In this document: piece after piece, positions 8,201 through 17,900 of the stretch
How positions within the stretch are numbered: the first letter of the stretch is position 1
Layout: the number at the start of each line of letters is the position of its first letter
NCBI GenBank assembly: GCA_022566355.1
Contig: JADFJB010000017.1
Location: 1 to 49,499 of the forward strand
DNA length: 49,499 nucleotides
Direction of reading: 5' to 3'
From: a candidate division KSB1 bacterium
GTDB lineage: Bacteria; Zhuqueibacterota; JdFR-76; DREG01
Notes under the pieces: model-generated
Told to the model about the DNA's origin: nothing
Databases searched by the model: none
Seen by the model: only the letters and a program-made list of their open reading frames with translations
Made by a program: the position numbers and the translations under genes

Positions 8201-9046
8201 TCACCCCAACCTTCCCTCACAAATCGGTTTAATGATTTTGATGATCTTTTCGTAAATGGCCGGGTTGCCGGCAGCCAAATCACCACTTGATAAGTGGTTC
8301 TGCCCTCCCAGGGGATCGGAAACGATGCCGCCGGCTTCTTTAATCAGCAACAAGCCAGCCCCGATATCCCAGGGATTCAGTTTAAATTCCCAGAATCCGT
8401 CAAACCGGCCACAGGCAACATTGGCAAGGTCGACTGCTGCTGCTCCCGGACGCCGAATAGCGCTCACCTGCAAAAATAAATGCTTAAAGCAGTCAAGATA
8501 GACATCCAGGTATTGTTTTGCATCATGTGGAAAACCGGTCGCGAGCATGCATACGGCGAAGTCGTTGGTCGTGGAAACATGGATCGGCTCGTCATTGAGA
8601 AAAGCGCCACCCTCTTTTTTTGCCGTGAACAATTCCTGCCAGGGTGGAACATTAATCACACCGGTAATGATTTCATCCCGGTAACGCAAGGCAATGGAAA
8701 CACCGTAATTGGGAATGCAATGGATGTAATTTTTGGTGCCATCGAGGGGATCGATGAGCCATTGAAAATCAGATTCCGCCTGGTTTTTTCCGGACTCCTC
8801 CGCAAAGATGCGATGATCCGGGTAAAACTCCTGCAGATAATTGATTATTTCGAACTCTGCGGCTTTGTCGACTTCGGTAACAAAATCAAAGGCATGTTTC
8901 TTTTTGATATCCTCCGGCTTCAATTTCCCATAATTCTCTTGCAAGATCCGTGCGGCTCGTTTTACAGCTTCAACCGAATGCTGCAGAACTTCATCAAGAT
9001 CGATCGGGATCGTGGCACTATTTTCCTTATTCACTATCATTTTCAA
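8201..9046 (-). CDS. suhB: Inositol monophosphatase family protein (SuhB-like)
   Basis: A 281-aa Mg-dependent sugar-phosphate phosphatase. The lithium-sensitive phosphatase signature is complete: VTEVDKAAE (D60), AEESG (E83-E84), WLIDPLDGTKNY (D99, D102) and NPWDIGAG (D227). Substrates in the family include inositol-1-phosphate, other polyol phosphates, fructose-1,6-bisphosphate and PAP; the sequence does not decide among them. The start overlaps the 3' end of aspS by 20 bases, so the two are co-transcribed. A Met two codons downstream (9040) is an equally possible start. Confidence 0.9.
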   Translation of the reverse strand: MKMIVNKENSATIPIDLDEVLQHSVEAVKRAARILQENYGKLKPEDIKKKHAFDFVTEVDKAAEFEIINYLQEFYPDHRIFAEESGKNQAESDFQWLIDPLDGTKNYIHCIPNYGVSIALRYRDEIITGVINVPPWQELFTAKKEGGAFLNDEPIHVSTTNDFAVCMLATGFPHDAKQYLDVYLDCFKHLFLQVSAIRRPGAAAVDLANVACGRFDGFWEFKLNPWDIGAGLLLIKEAGGIVSDPLGGQNHLSSGDLAAGNPAIYEKIIKIIKPICEGRLG

Positions 9047-10817
9047 TAATTTTCAATCCTAGCTCATTTAACTGCTTTTCATCAACATGGCTTGGCGATC
9101 CGTCCATTAGGGACAAAGCGCTTGCGGTTTTCGGAAAGGCGATGACATCTCTGATAGAGTTGCCATTAACTAAGATCATAGCCAATCGATCGAAACCGAA
9201 AGCAATACCGCCATGCGGAGGTGCGCCATATTTGAAAGCTTCCAACAGGAATCCAAACTTGTCTTGTGCTTCTTCCGGACCGATACCTAGCAACCTGAAC
9301 ATTTTTTGTTGTAATTCAGGCCGGTGAATTCGAATACTGCCGCCGGCGATTTCTGTGCCATTCAAAACCAAATCATATGCCCGGGCTCGCACCTTGCCGG
9401 GATCACTTTCCATCAATTCAATATCCGCCTCTTTTGGTGACGTAAACGGATGATGCATCACATCGTAGCGCTGTTCATCTTCATCAAACTCCACCAGCGG
9501 AAAATCAACCACCCATAATAAATCATTGCGTGTTTTATCGATTAATTTCAGTTTTTCACCGAAATGAAGCCGAAGCGCTCCAAGAACTTTATAGGTTATA
9601 TTTGGCTGATCAGCCAGAAGGAGGATTAAATCGTTGTCTGAAGCCTGAAACTGTTGGATCAATTGATTTTGCTGTTCCGTAGAAAGAAATTTAGTACAAC
9701 CTCCTTGCAGAACGCCTTCCAATATTTTTTGAGCAAGCACACCTTTAGCGCCATAGCTTTGCACCAATTTATTCAATTCATCAATTTGAGAACGGGAATA
9801 GCTTGCTCCATCCGGAATGTTTATTCCGGCGATTACTCCATTTGCTGTAATGCTATCGTTGAAAACCCGGAAATCTGTTTCTCGGAGAAGATCCGTAACC
9901 GTTTGAATTTCCATCCCGAAGCGCATATCTGGCTTGTCAACGCCAAATCTTTCGATGCACTCCTGGTAACTAAGTCTCAGAAATGGAGTTTTGATTTCCT
10001 GACCCATCAATTCCCGGTATATCGAAACCATCAATTTCTCCATTACCGAGAATACATCTTCCTCATCAACAAATGACATTTCGACATCAATTTGTGTAAA
10101 TTCCGGCTGGCGGTCTGCACGTAAATCCTCATCCCTGAAACAGCGAACAATCTGGTAATAGCGGTCAAATCCGGACACCATAAGGATTTGTTTGTAGATC
10201 TGTGGTGACTGGGGCAGCGCAAAAAATTTACCATTGTATAACCTGCTGGGAACCAGGAAGTCACGTGCTCCTTCTGGTGTACTACGCATGAGAACCGGCG
10301 TTTCAATTTCAATAAAATTATTTTGATCAAAATACTTCCGCACTACCTGGGTTAATTGATGCCTCAAAATAATATTCTTTTGCATATCGGGATGGCGGAG
10401 ATCAAGGTATCGATATTTAAGGCGCAATTCTTCGGAGCCTTCCCTGGGATCTGTAATCAAGAATGGCGTTACCTCGGCTTCGTTGAGAATGCGAAGATCG
10501 GATATTTCTACTTCTATTTCGCCCGTTGTTAAATTCCGGTTAATCGCATCACTCGGTCGAGTGTTGACAACACCCTTAACGGCAATCACGAATTCAGATT
10601 TTAAAGCCTTGGCCTGTTCGTAGGTTTTGTCATTGTGCTGAGGATTAAAAACCAATTGGGTCTTACCATAGCGATCCCGAATATCGACAAAAATTAAGCT
10701 GCCATGATCTCGCCTGCGATCGACCCAACCCATTAAAGTTACCTGGTTTCCGGAAACCTTCGAATTCAGTTCGCCGCAAGTATGTGTTCTTTTCCAATCT
10801 CCCAAAGACTCACTCAT
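9027..10817 (-). CDS. aspS: Aspartyl-tRNA synthetase
   Basis: A 596-aa class IIb synthetase that charges tRNA-Asp. The N-terminal OB-fold anticodon domain is visible (VTLMGWVDRRRDHGSLIFVDIRD), then motif 2 (FRDEDLRADRQPEFTQIDVEMSF), the bacterial GAD insertion in the middle, and motif 3 near the end (GIAFGFDRLAMI). Length and GAD domain fit the bacterial type. I see no feature that decides between discriminating and non-discriminating action on tRNA-Asn. It leads the two-gene unit with the inositol monophosphatase. Confidence 0.97.
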   Translation of the reverse strand: MSESLGDWKRTHTCGELNSKVSGNQVTLMGWVDRRRDHGSLIFVDIRDRYGKTQLVFNPQHNDKTYEQAKALKSEFVIAVKGVVNTRPSDAINRNLTTGEIEVEISDLRILNEAEVTPFLITDPREGSEELRLKYRYLDLRHPDMQKNIILRHQLTQVVRKYFDQNNFIEIETPVLMRSTPEGARDFLVPSRLYNGKFFALPQSPQIYKQILMVSGFDRYYQIVRCFRDEDLRADRQPEFTQIDVEMSFVDEEDVFSVMEKLMVSIYRELMGQEIKTPFLRLSYQECIERFGVDKPDMRFGMEIQTVTDLLRETDFRVFNDSITANGVIAGINIPDGASYSRSQIDELNKLVQSYGAKGVLAQKILEGVLQGGCTKFLSTEQQNQLIQQFQASDNDLILLLADQPNITYKVLGALRLHFGEKLKLIDKTRNDLLWVVDFPLVEFDEDEQRYDVMHHPFTSPKEADIELMESDPGKVRARAYDLVLNGTEIAGGSIRIHRPELQQKMFRLLGIGPEEAQDKFGFLLEAFKYGAPPHGGIAFGFDRLAMILVNGNSIRDVIAFPKTASALSLMDGSPSHVDEKQLNELGLKIIENDSE

Positions 10818-11423
10818 TTAATGCCTCAAATATGATATTTTGTTTTGGGTTCAGTAAAATAGTCATTTTTTTCGATCCACTAGATTGGTTGACAAGAATC
10901 TGTTAAACTATTCGTTACGATGCCTTTATGATTTCTCATCAATCTAAGATTGTATTCTATCCATTCTGATTCTTCATAATCTAACCCGTTGTTCGCATTA
11001 TTTTAAAATATCTATCTAAAAACAGATTATCTACAACGATTTTTGACAGTTTGAAACTATTATTGCAATAGTGTTAACGTTTTGATCTTAATATAAAGGT
11101 ACGATTTTAGCCCAGCGATTCATCGTTGGAGTTTTTGAACCTCTTAAAATATCATAGTCCCCGTCGGGACGAATGATGAAAAAAGATCCAAAACTATTTG
11201 ACTATGACCAGAGAAATGACAGGATTTAATCATATGTTATTATTCATCCTTAGCAGGATTTATGGTTTTTTATTGATATCAAATCCCACTAATAAATTGG
11301 TGGGTTTTAGAAACTTACCATCCAAAAAAGCGAGCATTCTGAGTAGCGATAATAATCAGAGCTCCTAATTGGTTGCATTGTAAATTGCATATCGATGGGT
11401 GCGAGCATAAGTCTTTTGTACAT
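10818..11423. other. Gene-free AT-rich spacer
   Basis: About 600 bases with no supported gene on either strand. It should contain the aspS promoter at its low end. It holds one palindromic unit, GTCCCCGTCGGGAC at 11157-11170, related to the CCCGTAGGGA repeats at 47.3 kb. The rest shows no clear structure. Confidence 0.6.
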
Positions 11424-11464
11424 AAAAAAGCCTCTGAAACAAGCTAAATACTTGTTTCAGAGGC
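11424..11464 (-). terminator. Rho-independent terminator of the TPR/ExbBD/AgmX cluster
   Basis: A perfect 14-bp inverted repeat, GCCTCTGAAACAAG at 11430-11443 and CTTGTTTCAGAGGC at 11451-11464, with a 7-base loop. On the minus strand it is followed by six T (11429-11424). It lies about 30 bases after the last gene of the cluster. Confidence 0.92.
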
Positions 11465-11493
11465 CTTGAATGTATGACAAATTAATTAGATAA

Positions 11494-12597
11494 TCAATAA
11501 CCAAAGATGTAATCTTGTCGGAATACCGCGTCCCCTTTTGCTGGATCAATTGCGCCAAAATCTCGCCAGGATTTCATTTTGGTTTTTATACATCTTTCGA
11601 CAGACGGATCACCCAATGTTGACCCTAAAATTTTAATACTCACAACACTACCATTGGCTTGAATGATGAATCGAACGGAAACTTTACCCTTCAAGCTCGG
11701 ATTTTTTCTTAACGCTCTTTGGTAACAATATTCAATTGCGGATGCATGGGAATTCACAACCTTCATCACTTCTTCCGGACTACGGCCGGCAGATTTTCCC
11801 TGTTCGGCTTTTACTTCCGATTTGGAAACGACTAATTCACCACTCTTTTTGCCAAATTTGGAAGCACTCGCTTTGGTCCGGGCGCCGACATTGATGCCTC
11901 CGCCATGATCGGTAGCCCTGGAACCCCGTGCGCTTTTGTTTTTACCCGAAACAGTTCCGGAACTCTTAATTCCATCTAATCCGGAAATCACTTCATCCAG
12001 ATTATTTGAATTTCCATTTCCTATTTCGCCAAGTAAATCCACTACAGCTTCGCCTTGTGCATTTTCGCCACCACTGAGCAAAGCCAATAATCCCATACTA
12101 CTGGCTTGTTGGGCAATATCAGCTGTGGATCTTGTATTTGATTCCCGGCGTTCTCGAGCCGTGGTCTCTACGGGAGGAGCAGTTTCAGTGTTTGTTTCCT
12201 CATTCTGGGCAACTTCTTCTTCATTCTTAACCTCTTCAGGTTTCACTTCTTCAGGCTTTTCATCGGACGTTGATTCAACCTGCGGAGGAGGTTCCGGTTC
12301 GGGAACTCTTTCATAAATAAAATTTGCATAATGCTCTTGATATTTTCTGAACTCTCCTATTTTAATTTCATAAGGTATGTTTGACACCCAAAAAATTATA
12401 ATCGTATTGAAGAACAAACTCACCATGAATATGGATGCGAAGCGATGGTCAAATTTATCTGCGAACCGTCGCTTATATTTGGACGGATCGATGACAAATT
12501 TGAAGTTTTCTCCATATTTTTTGGCACTAGATGTTACATCTAAAGTGCCTGGATCTTTTGTGCTTTCTTCTTTTAATTGCATGTTTCTGTTATCCAT
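11494..12597 (-). CDS. TonB-like / AgmX-PglI C-terminal domain protein
   Basis: A 367-aa inner-membrane-anchored energy transducer. One TM helix is at about residues 53-72 (RFASIFMVSLFFNTIIIFWV), followed by a Pro/Glu-rich periplasmic linker (PEPEPPPQVES at about 99-110, then repeated PEEVK). The C-terminal 90 residues match the AgmX/PglI domain (VNSHASAIEYCYQRALRKNP, GKVSVRFIIQANGSV, VERCIKTKMKSW). In Myxococcus, AgmX/PglI proteins belong to the gliding and Tol-like transport complexes. Elsewhere they act as TonB analogues driven by ExbB/ExbD. It is the last gene of the cluster, after two ExbD genes. Which outer-membrane partner it contacts is unknown. Confidence 0.85.
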   Translation of the reverse strand: MDNRNMQLKEESTKDPGTLDVTSSAKKYGENFKFVIDPSKYKRRFADKFDHRFASIFMVSLFFNTIIIFWVSNIPYEIKIGEFRKYQEHYANFIYERVPEPEPPPQVESTSDEKPEEVKPEEVKNEEEVAQNEETNTETAPPVETTARERRESNTRSTADIAQQASSMGLLALLSGGENAQGEAVVDLLGEIGNGNSNNLDEVISGLDGIKSSGTVSGKNKSARGSRATDHGGGINVGARTKASASKFGKKSGELVVSKSEVKAEQGKSAGRSPEEVMKVVNSHASAIEYCYQRALRKNPSLKGKVSVRFIIQANGSVVSIKILGSTLGDPSVERCIKTKMKSWRDFGAIDPAKGDAVFRQDYIFGY

Positions 12598-12651
12598 TGA
12601 TAATTTCAGTTTTTCTTAACCATACACCTAGTCATTTGATAAATGCTACTA

Positions 12652-13146
12652 TTAAGTCTCTTTTTGATATACAAGAAATTTCATATTCGGATATTTGGAT
12701 TTACCACACGTTGCCATCACTTTAATGAGCGCTTTATAAGGTAATTGCTTATCCCCTTGAATCGTAATTGAACCTGAAAATTTTTGGCCATACTTTTCTT
12801 GCATGCGTTCCGCTTCCTTGGCATATCGCCTTAATTCTTTTTGAAGTTTCGGAATAATAATTTGTTCAGAAGACAGCAATTCCGACACCTTCATAATTGG
12901 CTTATCATTCAGTATCAGCCATTCCTTTGAAATTGCTAAATCTAAAGAAACGTTTGATAATTTTTCAACACTTGAATTTGGCAACGTAAGATCGTCCGAT
13001 GGGGTTATCATTTGGCCATCGGTAGCATATACTTTCAATAGGAATAAAAGAATAATGGTAAACATGTCCATCATGGAATTTAAATTCAATTTCATTTCAC
13101 CCGGATTTGTGGTATGTCTTTTAGCTCTTGACGGAATAAATGCCAT
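12652..13146 (-). CDS. ExbD/TolR-type protein, Asp-bearing
   Basis: A 164-aa biopolymer transport protein. One N-terminal TM helix (about 22-40, NLNSMMDMFTIILLFLLKVY) contains Asp27, aligned with the proton-carrying Asp of ExbD/TolR (D25/D23 in E. coli). The rest is a periplasmic domain ending in IQGDKQLPYKALIKVMATCGKSKYPNMKFLVY. It should form the rotor-like or plug dimer inside an ExbB pentamer and be driven by the proton motive force. GGAG lies 8 bases before the ATG at 13146. It is the second of two adjacent, clearly different ExbD paralogues. Confidence 0.9.
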   Translation of the reverse strand: MAFIPSRAKRHTTNPGEMKLNLNSMMDMFTIILLFLLKVYATDGQMITPSDDLTLPNSSVEKLSNVSLDLAISKEWLILNDKPIMKVSELLSSEQIIIPKLQKELRRYAKEAERMQEKYGQKFSGSITIQGDKQLPYKALIKVMATCGKSKYPNMKFLVYQKET

Positions 13147-13182
13147 AATTAATCTCCAATGATTACATCTGTTTCATTTTGT

Positions 13183-13704
13183 TTACAATACTGTTGCACT
13201 TAGAGACACCGCTGGAAAGAGCGGTAGAACCTCTCTGTCCGATTTATACATCCGAGCTGCATCCATAGTACTTACAACAGTTTGATAGTCAATATCCGGC
13301 TCTGCGACAATAATTATTCTATCCGAATCTTTATAAACTCCCGCCGCTTGTTTCTTGATTTCAACTAGGTTCTTGTTTAACTCTTCAAAATTATAGCCTC
13401 CATCTTGTAATATTGGAATGGTTGGCTCATCTCCGGTTCCGGTAAAGCTGCTGGCAAGATAAAACCCTTTGTCCGTGATGGTAACTGTCAGATCTAGTCT
13501 CTTATCTATTTCTTTCGGCCTATTTTGCATCTCACTCGCGCTAATGGCCGGTGGAAGATTGATCTCAATCATTCCAAGCTTTATGAATTGCGCCGATGTT
13601 AAAAGCAGTGGAATTAATACGACCATTAAGTTCATAATGGGTGTTAAATCCGGCTCTGTCTCAACTCTCGGCCGCAGACTGCGTTGAGAAGGTCTAAAAG
13701 CCAT
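13183..13704 (-). CDS. ExbD/TolR-type protein with Asn at the proton-site position
   Basis: A 173-aa ExbD/TolR paralogue. The TM start reads DLTPIMNLMVVLIPLLL. Aligned to the ExbD signature NVTPFIDVMLVLL, the normal proton-carrying Asp is Asn25 here, encoded by AAC. An Asp is found earlier at D19 but in the segment before the helix. The periplasmic half (IIIVAEPDIDYQTVVSTMDAARMYKSD) is typical of the family. The ATG overlaps the exbB stop (TAATGG). With the Asp-bearing paralogue next door, a hetero-oligomer with asymmetric proton sites is a reasonable inference. Confidence 0.88.
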   Translation of the reverse strand: MAFRPSQRSLRPRVETEPDLTPIMNLMVVLIPLLLTSAQFIKLGMIEINLPPAISASEMQNRPKEIDKRLDLTVTITDKGFYLASSFTGTGDEPTIPILQDGGYNFEELNKNLVEIKKQAAGVYKDSDRIIIVAEPDIDYQTVVSTMDAARMYKSDREVLPLFPAVSLSATVL

Positions 13705-14363
13705 TAGCTATTCCCGGTTAAAAAGTTGATTAATTTTACGGAATGCTCGTCAATCTCATCAATAATCTTCATAGTTTTACTATGAACATAATTGTAAACC
13801 AGGATCGCAGGAATAGCTACAGACAGACCAACCAGAGTTGTATTCATAGCTGTTGAAATACCGGCAGCAAGCAAGCGCGATTTTTCTGCTGCATCAATAC
13901 CCGGAGCAGAGACTGAATTAAAAGCTAAAATGAGACCGTAGATGGTTCCCATTAATCCCAACAACGTGGCAACATTACCAATCATTGCAAGATAATTGGT
14001 TCTTTCTTGCAATTTCGGGATGGTCTCCAAAGTACCTTCATCGACTGCATTCTGTGCAGTTCTGAAATCCACCTGACCTTTTTGTCCAAGTCTCGAAAGA
14101 CATGTATAAACAACATAAGGCAAGGCTTTGGTTTTGACACTTGCAGATAAGCCGAGAGCGTCTTTAAATTTACCGGCAGTTAGTAATCCACGAATATCCG
14201 CCATAAATTTAGACGCATTGATATTTGCACGAATAGCAATAAAATAAATCCTCTCTATTGATATTGCGATCATAAATACCGCAGATATCAATAACAACCA
14301 CATAAAAAACCATCCAGGGGCACCAATTTTAAATCCCTGAAATATTTGCAATATACTAGCCAT
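13704..14363 (-). CDS. MotA/TolQ/ExbB proton channel family protein
   Basis: A 219-aa inner-membrane protein, close in size to TolQ/ExbB. Three TM helices are visible: FFMWLLLISAVFMIAIS near residues 18-36, then NYLAMIGNVATLLGLMGTIYGLILAF and AMNTTLVGLSVAIPAILVYNYV in the second half. The GLMGT and TTLVGL motifs are family hallmarks; these helices line the channel where protons reach the ExbD Asp. GGAGG lies 7-8 bases before the ATG. It forms the motor with the two downstream ExbD proteins. Confidence 0.93.
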   Translation of the reverse strand: MASILQIFQGFKIGAPGWFFMWLLLISAVFMIAISIERIYFIAIRANINASKFMADIRGLLTAGKFKDALGLSASVKTKALPYVVYTCLSRLGQKGQVDFRTAQNAVDEGTLETIPKLQERTNYLAMIGNVATLLGLMGTIYGLILAFNSVSAPGIDAAEKSRLLAAGISTAMNTTLVGLSVAIPAILVYNYVHSKTMKIIDEIDEHSVKLINFLTGNS

Positions 14364-14565
14364 ATAAACCTCCTATTTCTGTCTTATTTTTTGTATTATA
14401 AATTACTATTACTTTCTCTATTATCGGCAATCACTTGTTTTAATTTAACGATAAATTGACCTTTTTTTAAACTTGCTAACTAGATGATAATATTATAATT
14501 ATATACTTCTTATTGGTCTCTTTTATCTAATGGAATACCAAACATTCTTTTTTTTATTGCCCAAA

Positions 14566-14925
14566 CTATTTACGCTCTTTGGCTAACAGTTTTTTTAGAT
14601 TCTCAATTTTTGTAAATTTTCGCCTGTCAGAATGAAATCCATAAATTTTATCCGAAACCATCTTCAATTCCTGATCAAAATAGCGAATAATATATTCCAC
14701 ATTCTCAAGTTGAGGTTCAAGGCGTGTGGGAAGTATTGAAACGCTGGGTTTTTCAATCTGGGCATCCAGGTGTAATTCATCAAGTTGAATTTCCTTAATA
14801 TCCGAAGCGGTTGATTGCTCAACAGATCTTTTGTTAGCTTTATTTTCATTTTTCTGGCTTTCCTGTGCAAACGCTGAAACAGTCATTAAAATAAAACAAA
14901 CTAAAAATATGGATATGGTTCTCAT
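14566..14925 (-). CDS. Small secreted protein of the TPR/ExbBD cluster
   Basis: A 119-aa protein I do not recognise. It has a clear signal peptide (MRTISIFLVCFILMTVSAFAQ), then a charged, mostly helical periplasmic segment with EYIIRYFDQELKMVSDKIYGF and a Lys-rich end. It lies 13 bases after the 1515-aa TPR gene and 202 bases before exbB, so it is within the cluster and may be an accessory subunit. That gap may hold a separate promoter for the exbB-exbD-exbD-agmX half. Confidence 0.65.
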   Translation of the reverse strand: MRTISIFLVCFILMTVSAFAQESQKNENKANKRSVEQSTASDIKEIQLDELHLDAQIEKPSVSILPTRLEPQLENVEYIIRYFDQELKMVSDKIYGFHSDRRKFTKIENLKKLLAKERK

Positions 14926-14938
14926 TACATTTTACCTC

Positions 14939-17900
14939 TTATTTTTCCGGGACAAAATTTCGAATATAAATCTGTTCATCCATTGTGGTTATTTTACCTG
15001 AATCTAACTGTGTATTGCTTTTTTGCTGTTCTTCAAATGCGGCTAGATTTAGGGTTTGTAATTCTATGATGGGTTGAACGCCATGGCCGCTACCGTCAGT
15101 GTCATCTAATTTAATGGCGATAAGATTTTTTCCGACTTTAAGGAATGGCGATAAATCGGTTTCGAAGACATTGCCCCAGCCGAGAGACTCATCTTGCTCT
15201 TCGAATACGCTAATCCCATTCACATAAACTTTTACATTGTCATCGGCATTTAACTTAAGTTTCGCAGATAAAGGTTTATTATCTAACTCAAACGCTTTCC
15301 GCAAATAGTAGGATTGTGGTGCCAAAACAATTTGCGTATCTTGAGTAGAATTGGTTGCGGAAGAGTCTAATTCAACAGGTTCCGGCAATCTGGACAACAA
15401 GATGGGTTCACCGCCATTTGAGAAATCTTCCAATACATCGGCAGGTTGCCAGGTTTCATCACTAAACTCAGGCATCATCCAAGTAGAGTCTTGGATTTCA
15501 GTGGTGTAAACCCAGGATTCATCAGGAGAAATCACTATGCCATCTGTTGGCACTTCAAACTCAGCCGCATAGGTTTGCGGATTTAAATTCACCAAAAGTA
15601 CTGTTAGCTTGTTTAAATTGGGAGAATTAAAACCATATTCCTTACTTAAAGCGTAAGTGTTCTCACCTAATTCAAGAGCATTGTCATGCAAATATGACTC
15701 TAAATCCGAAAATGTAAAAATTGCATCCTCGTAAGCCATCTTCGGGGTCTGTTGATTTTGAACTGTAAATTTATCCTTCATTGCTGCTGCATGCTTGGAG
15801 GATTCTTCCAGTTTTGCGGATAATTGGACCGTCGTTTGGATCAAATCTGAAAAAATGGAATTGGCAATAGTATTGCCAAAGGGCTGTTGGATAACATTGT
15901 CAATGGATAGTTTGTAACTGGTATTCATCGTTCCCGCGTAATTGTTACCAAGCTCGATCAGGTTCACCAGACTTCCCGCCAGATCCAACGTGTTCTCTTG
16001 TTCTTCTTCTGTGCCGTTATTCATAAGATTTACATATCGATCATATTTTTTCTCATAGGTGGCGAAAGCGTCCAGGAAAAGCTTCTTATATTGATTTGTG
16101 AGAACAGTCATTACGTTAAAAAGACCGGTTCTGGATTTTGCTACCCAGTTATTTTCTAACCCGTGTTGACCTGCCTCTTCCAAACCCCGAATATATGCTT
16201 TAGTAACTTCCTCAACTACCGGGTAGACAGCTTTGGCCAGAACCTGGTTGCGATATTCCAAAGAAGTCACTTCATCTAAACCTGTGGGAATTGGCGCGTT
16301 CAATAAAGGATCTATGGATCCTACGTTTAGTTCCGCCATATTAAAAAGCATGTGTGATACTTTTTCTCCCGAAACCTTGATCCATCGACCGGCAACTTGC
16401 AGGGTGCTATCCTCTTCCACGGCACGCCCTGTATTTTGCTTTTCTTCTTGCGGCTGATTAGAACTATAATTGTCAACGAGCTTTTGCAATGCCAGGAAAC
16501 TTGTTTTATAAGATTCGAAGGCTTTTTCATATAATTGCACTGAAGTTTTATTTTGTTTCTTGAGGTAAACCACCTTTTCCATCTCATTCATGTCAGGTAG
16601 TTCTTTCTCACTCCAGGTAACCGCAAAATCTTCATAGGCCTTCCCGACGTTGAAAGTGGCTTCGTACAAGCGGTTGGTTCCGTAAGCCGCAACCCGAGTA
16701 TATTGATTCACTAATTTCTTCAGGAGATCTCTCTTCTCTTTTTGGGCGGATTCTAAGTGCGCTAGATTAAATTGAATGCCATCGTAGTACTTGTACTGCT
16801 CTTCGGTTTTCAGGAACAGCGCTTCGGCAGCATAAAAATCGTTGGTTTCCAAACTCTTGCTTTTTAACTCATCGTTCCGCTTTACAGCCAAATCAAATTC
16901 TTGCAAAGCACTGTCAACCTGGTTTCTATTCAGGTAATATGCACCGCGCTTGAAATGTGTTTCCACACCCCGGGGAGAATCCGGAAAGCGCGAAGCAAAT
17001 TCTCCATAAACGGAATTGGCATTTTCAAAATCATCGAACTTGAGATATAGTTCTGCCAAATCGTAAAAAATATCTTCAGTATCTTCTGCATCCGGAAAAC
17101 GGTCTACATAAGCTCGATTAACACGAATGGCATCACTCCAGGCCGTTTGTTTGGTGTAGAAATAACTCGAATTATATAATGCATCCTTTGCCTTTTCCAG
17201 ATCAGGCTGGCTCGATGACAATTTTTCATATGTTGAAGCCGCCAATGTAAAATCTTCGATTTCACCATAGTCGATGGCCAGGTTGTTAACCGCATCCAAA
17301 TAATGATCAGAACTCTCAAAATTATCGATTAGCTCTTTGTATGCTTCAATTGCTTCGGGAAAGGCTTTTGCCAAATCGAATTGAACTCCTGCCTGAAATA
17401 TGGATTTATCGGCAAATTCGGCATCAGGAACTTCGACGTATAGCTCCCTGAATCGTTGGGCCGCTTCCAAATGTTTGTTTTCACCGACCAATGCTTCTGC
17501 ATCTAAGTAGATAGATTCAGCCAATCGAGTTTTTATTTTATCTCGTAGTTCCGGAGAAAGTCTTTCGTCATTTTGAATTTTCTTAGCGATGATCTCCGCA
17601 TTGTTAAAGTCTTTCATGCCGAAATAGCTTTCCAGTATCGAGAACTGAGCTTGGGAAGCAAACGGACTGGCCGGAAAGTTTTGTGCTAAAGTACTGAAAT
17701 AGCGTAACGATAAATCAAAATCGTCATTGTTATAATACATTGTGCCAACGTTGCGCAATACTTCGGCGGTTATTTCATCTTCCGGGTAGTGCATAATAAA
17801 ATTGTTGTAGGCCTCGATTAATTTTTCCGTTGAGGCAATTTGTGTTGAGGCCTGGCTAACCACTTGTTCGGAAGAATCTACCTGTGCGGCTATTTGCAGT

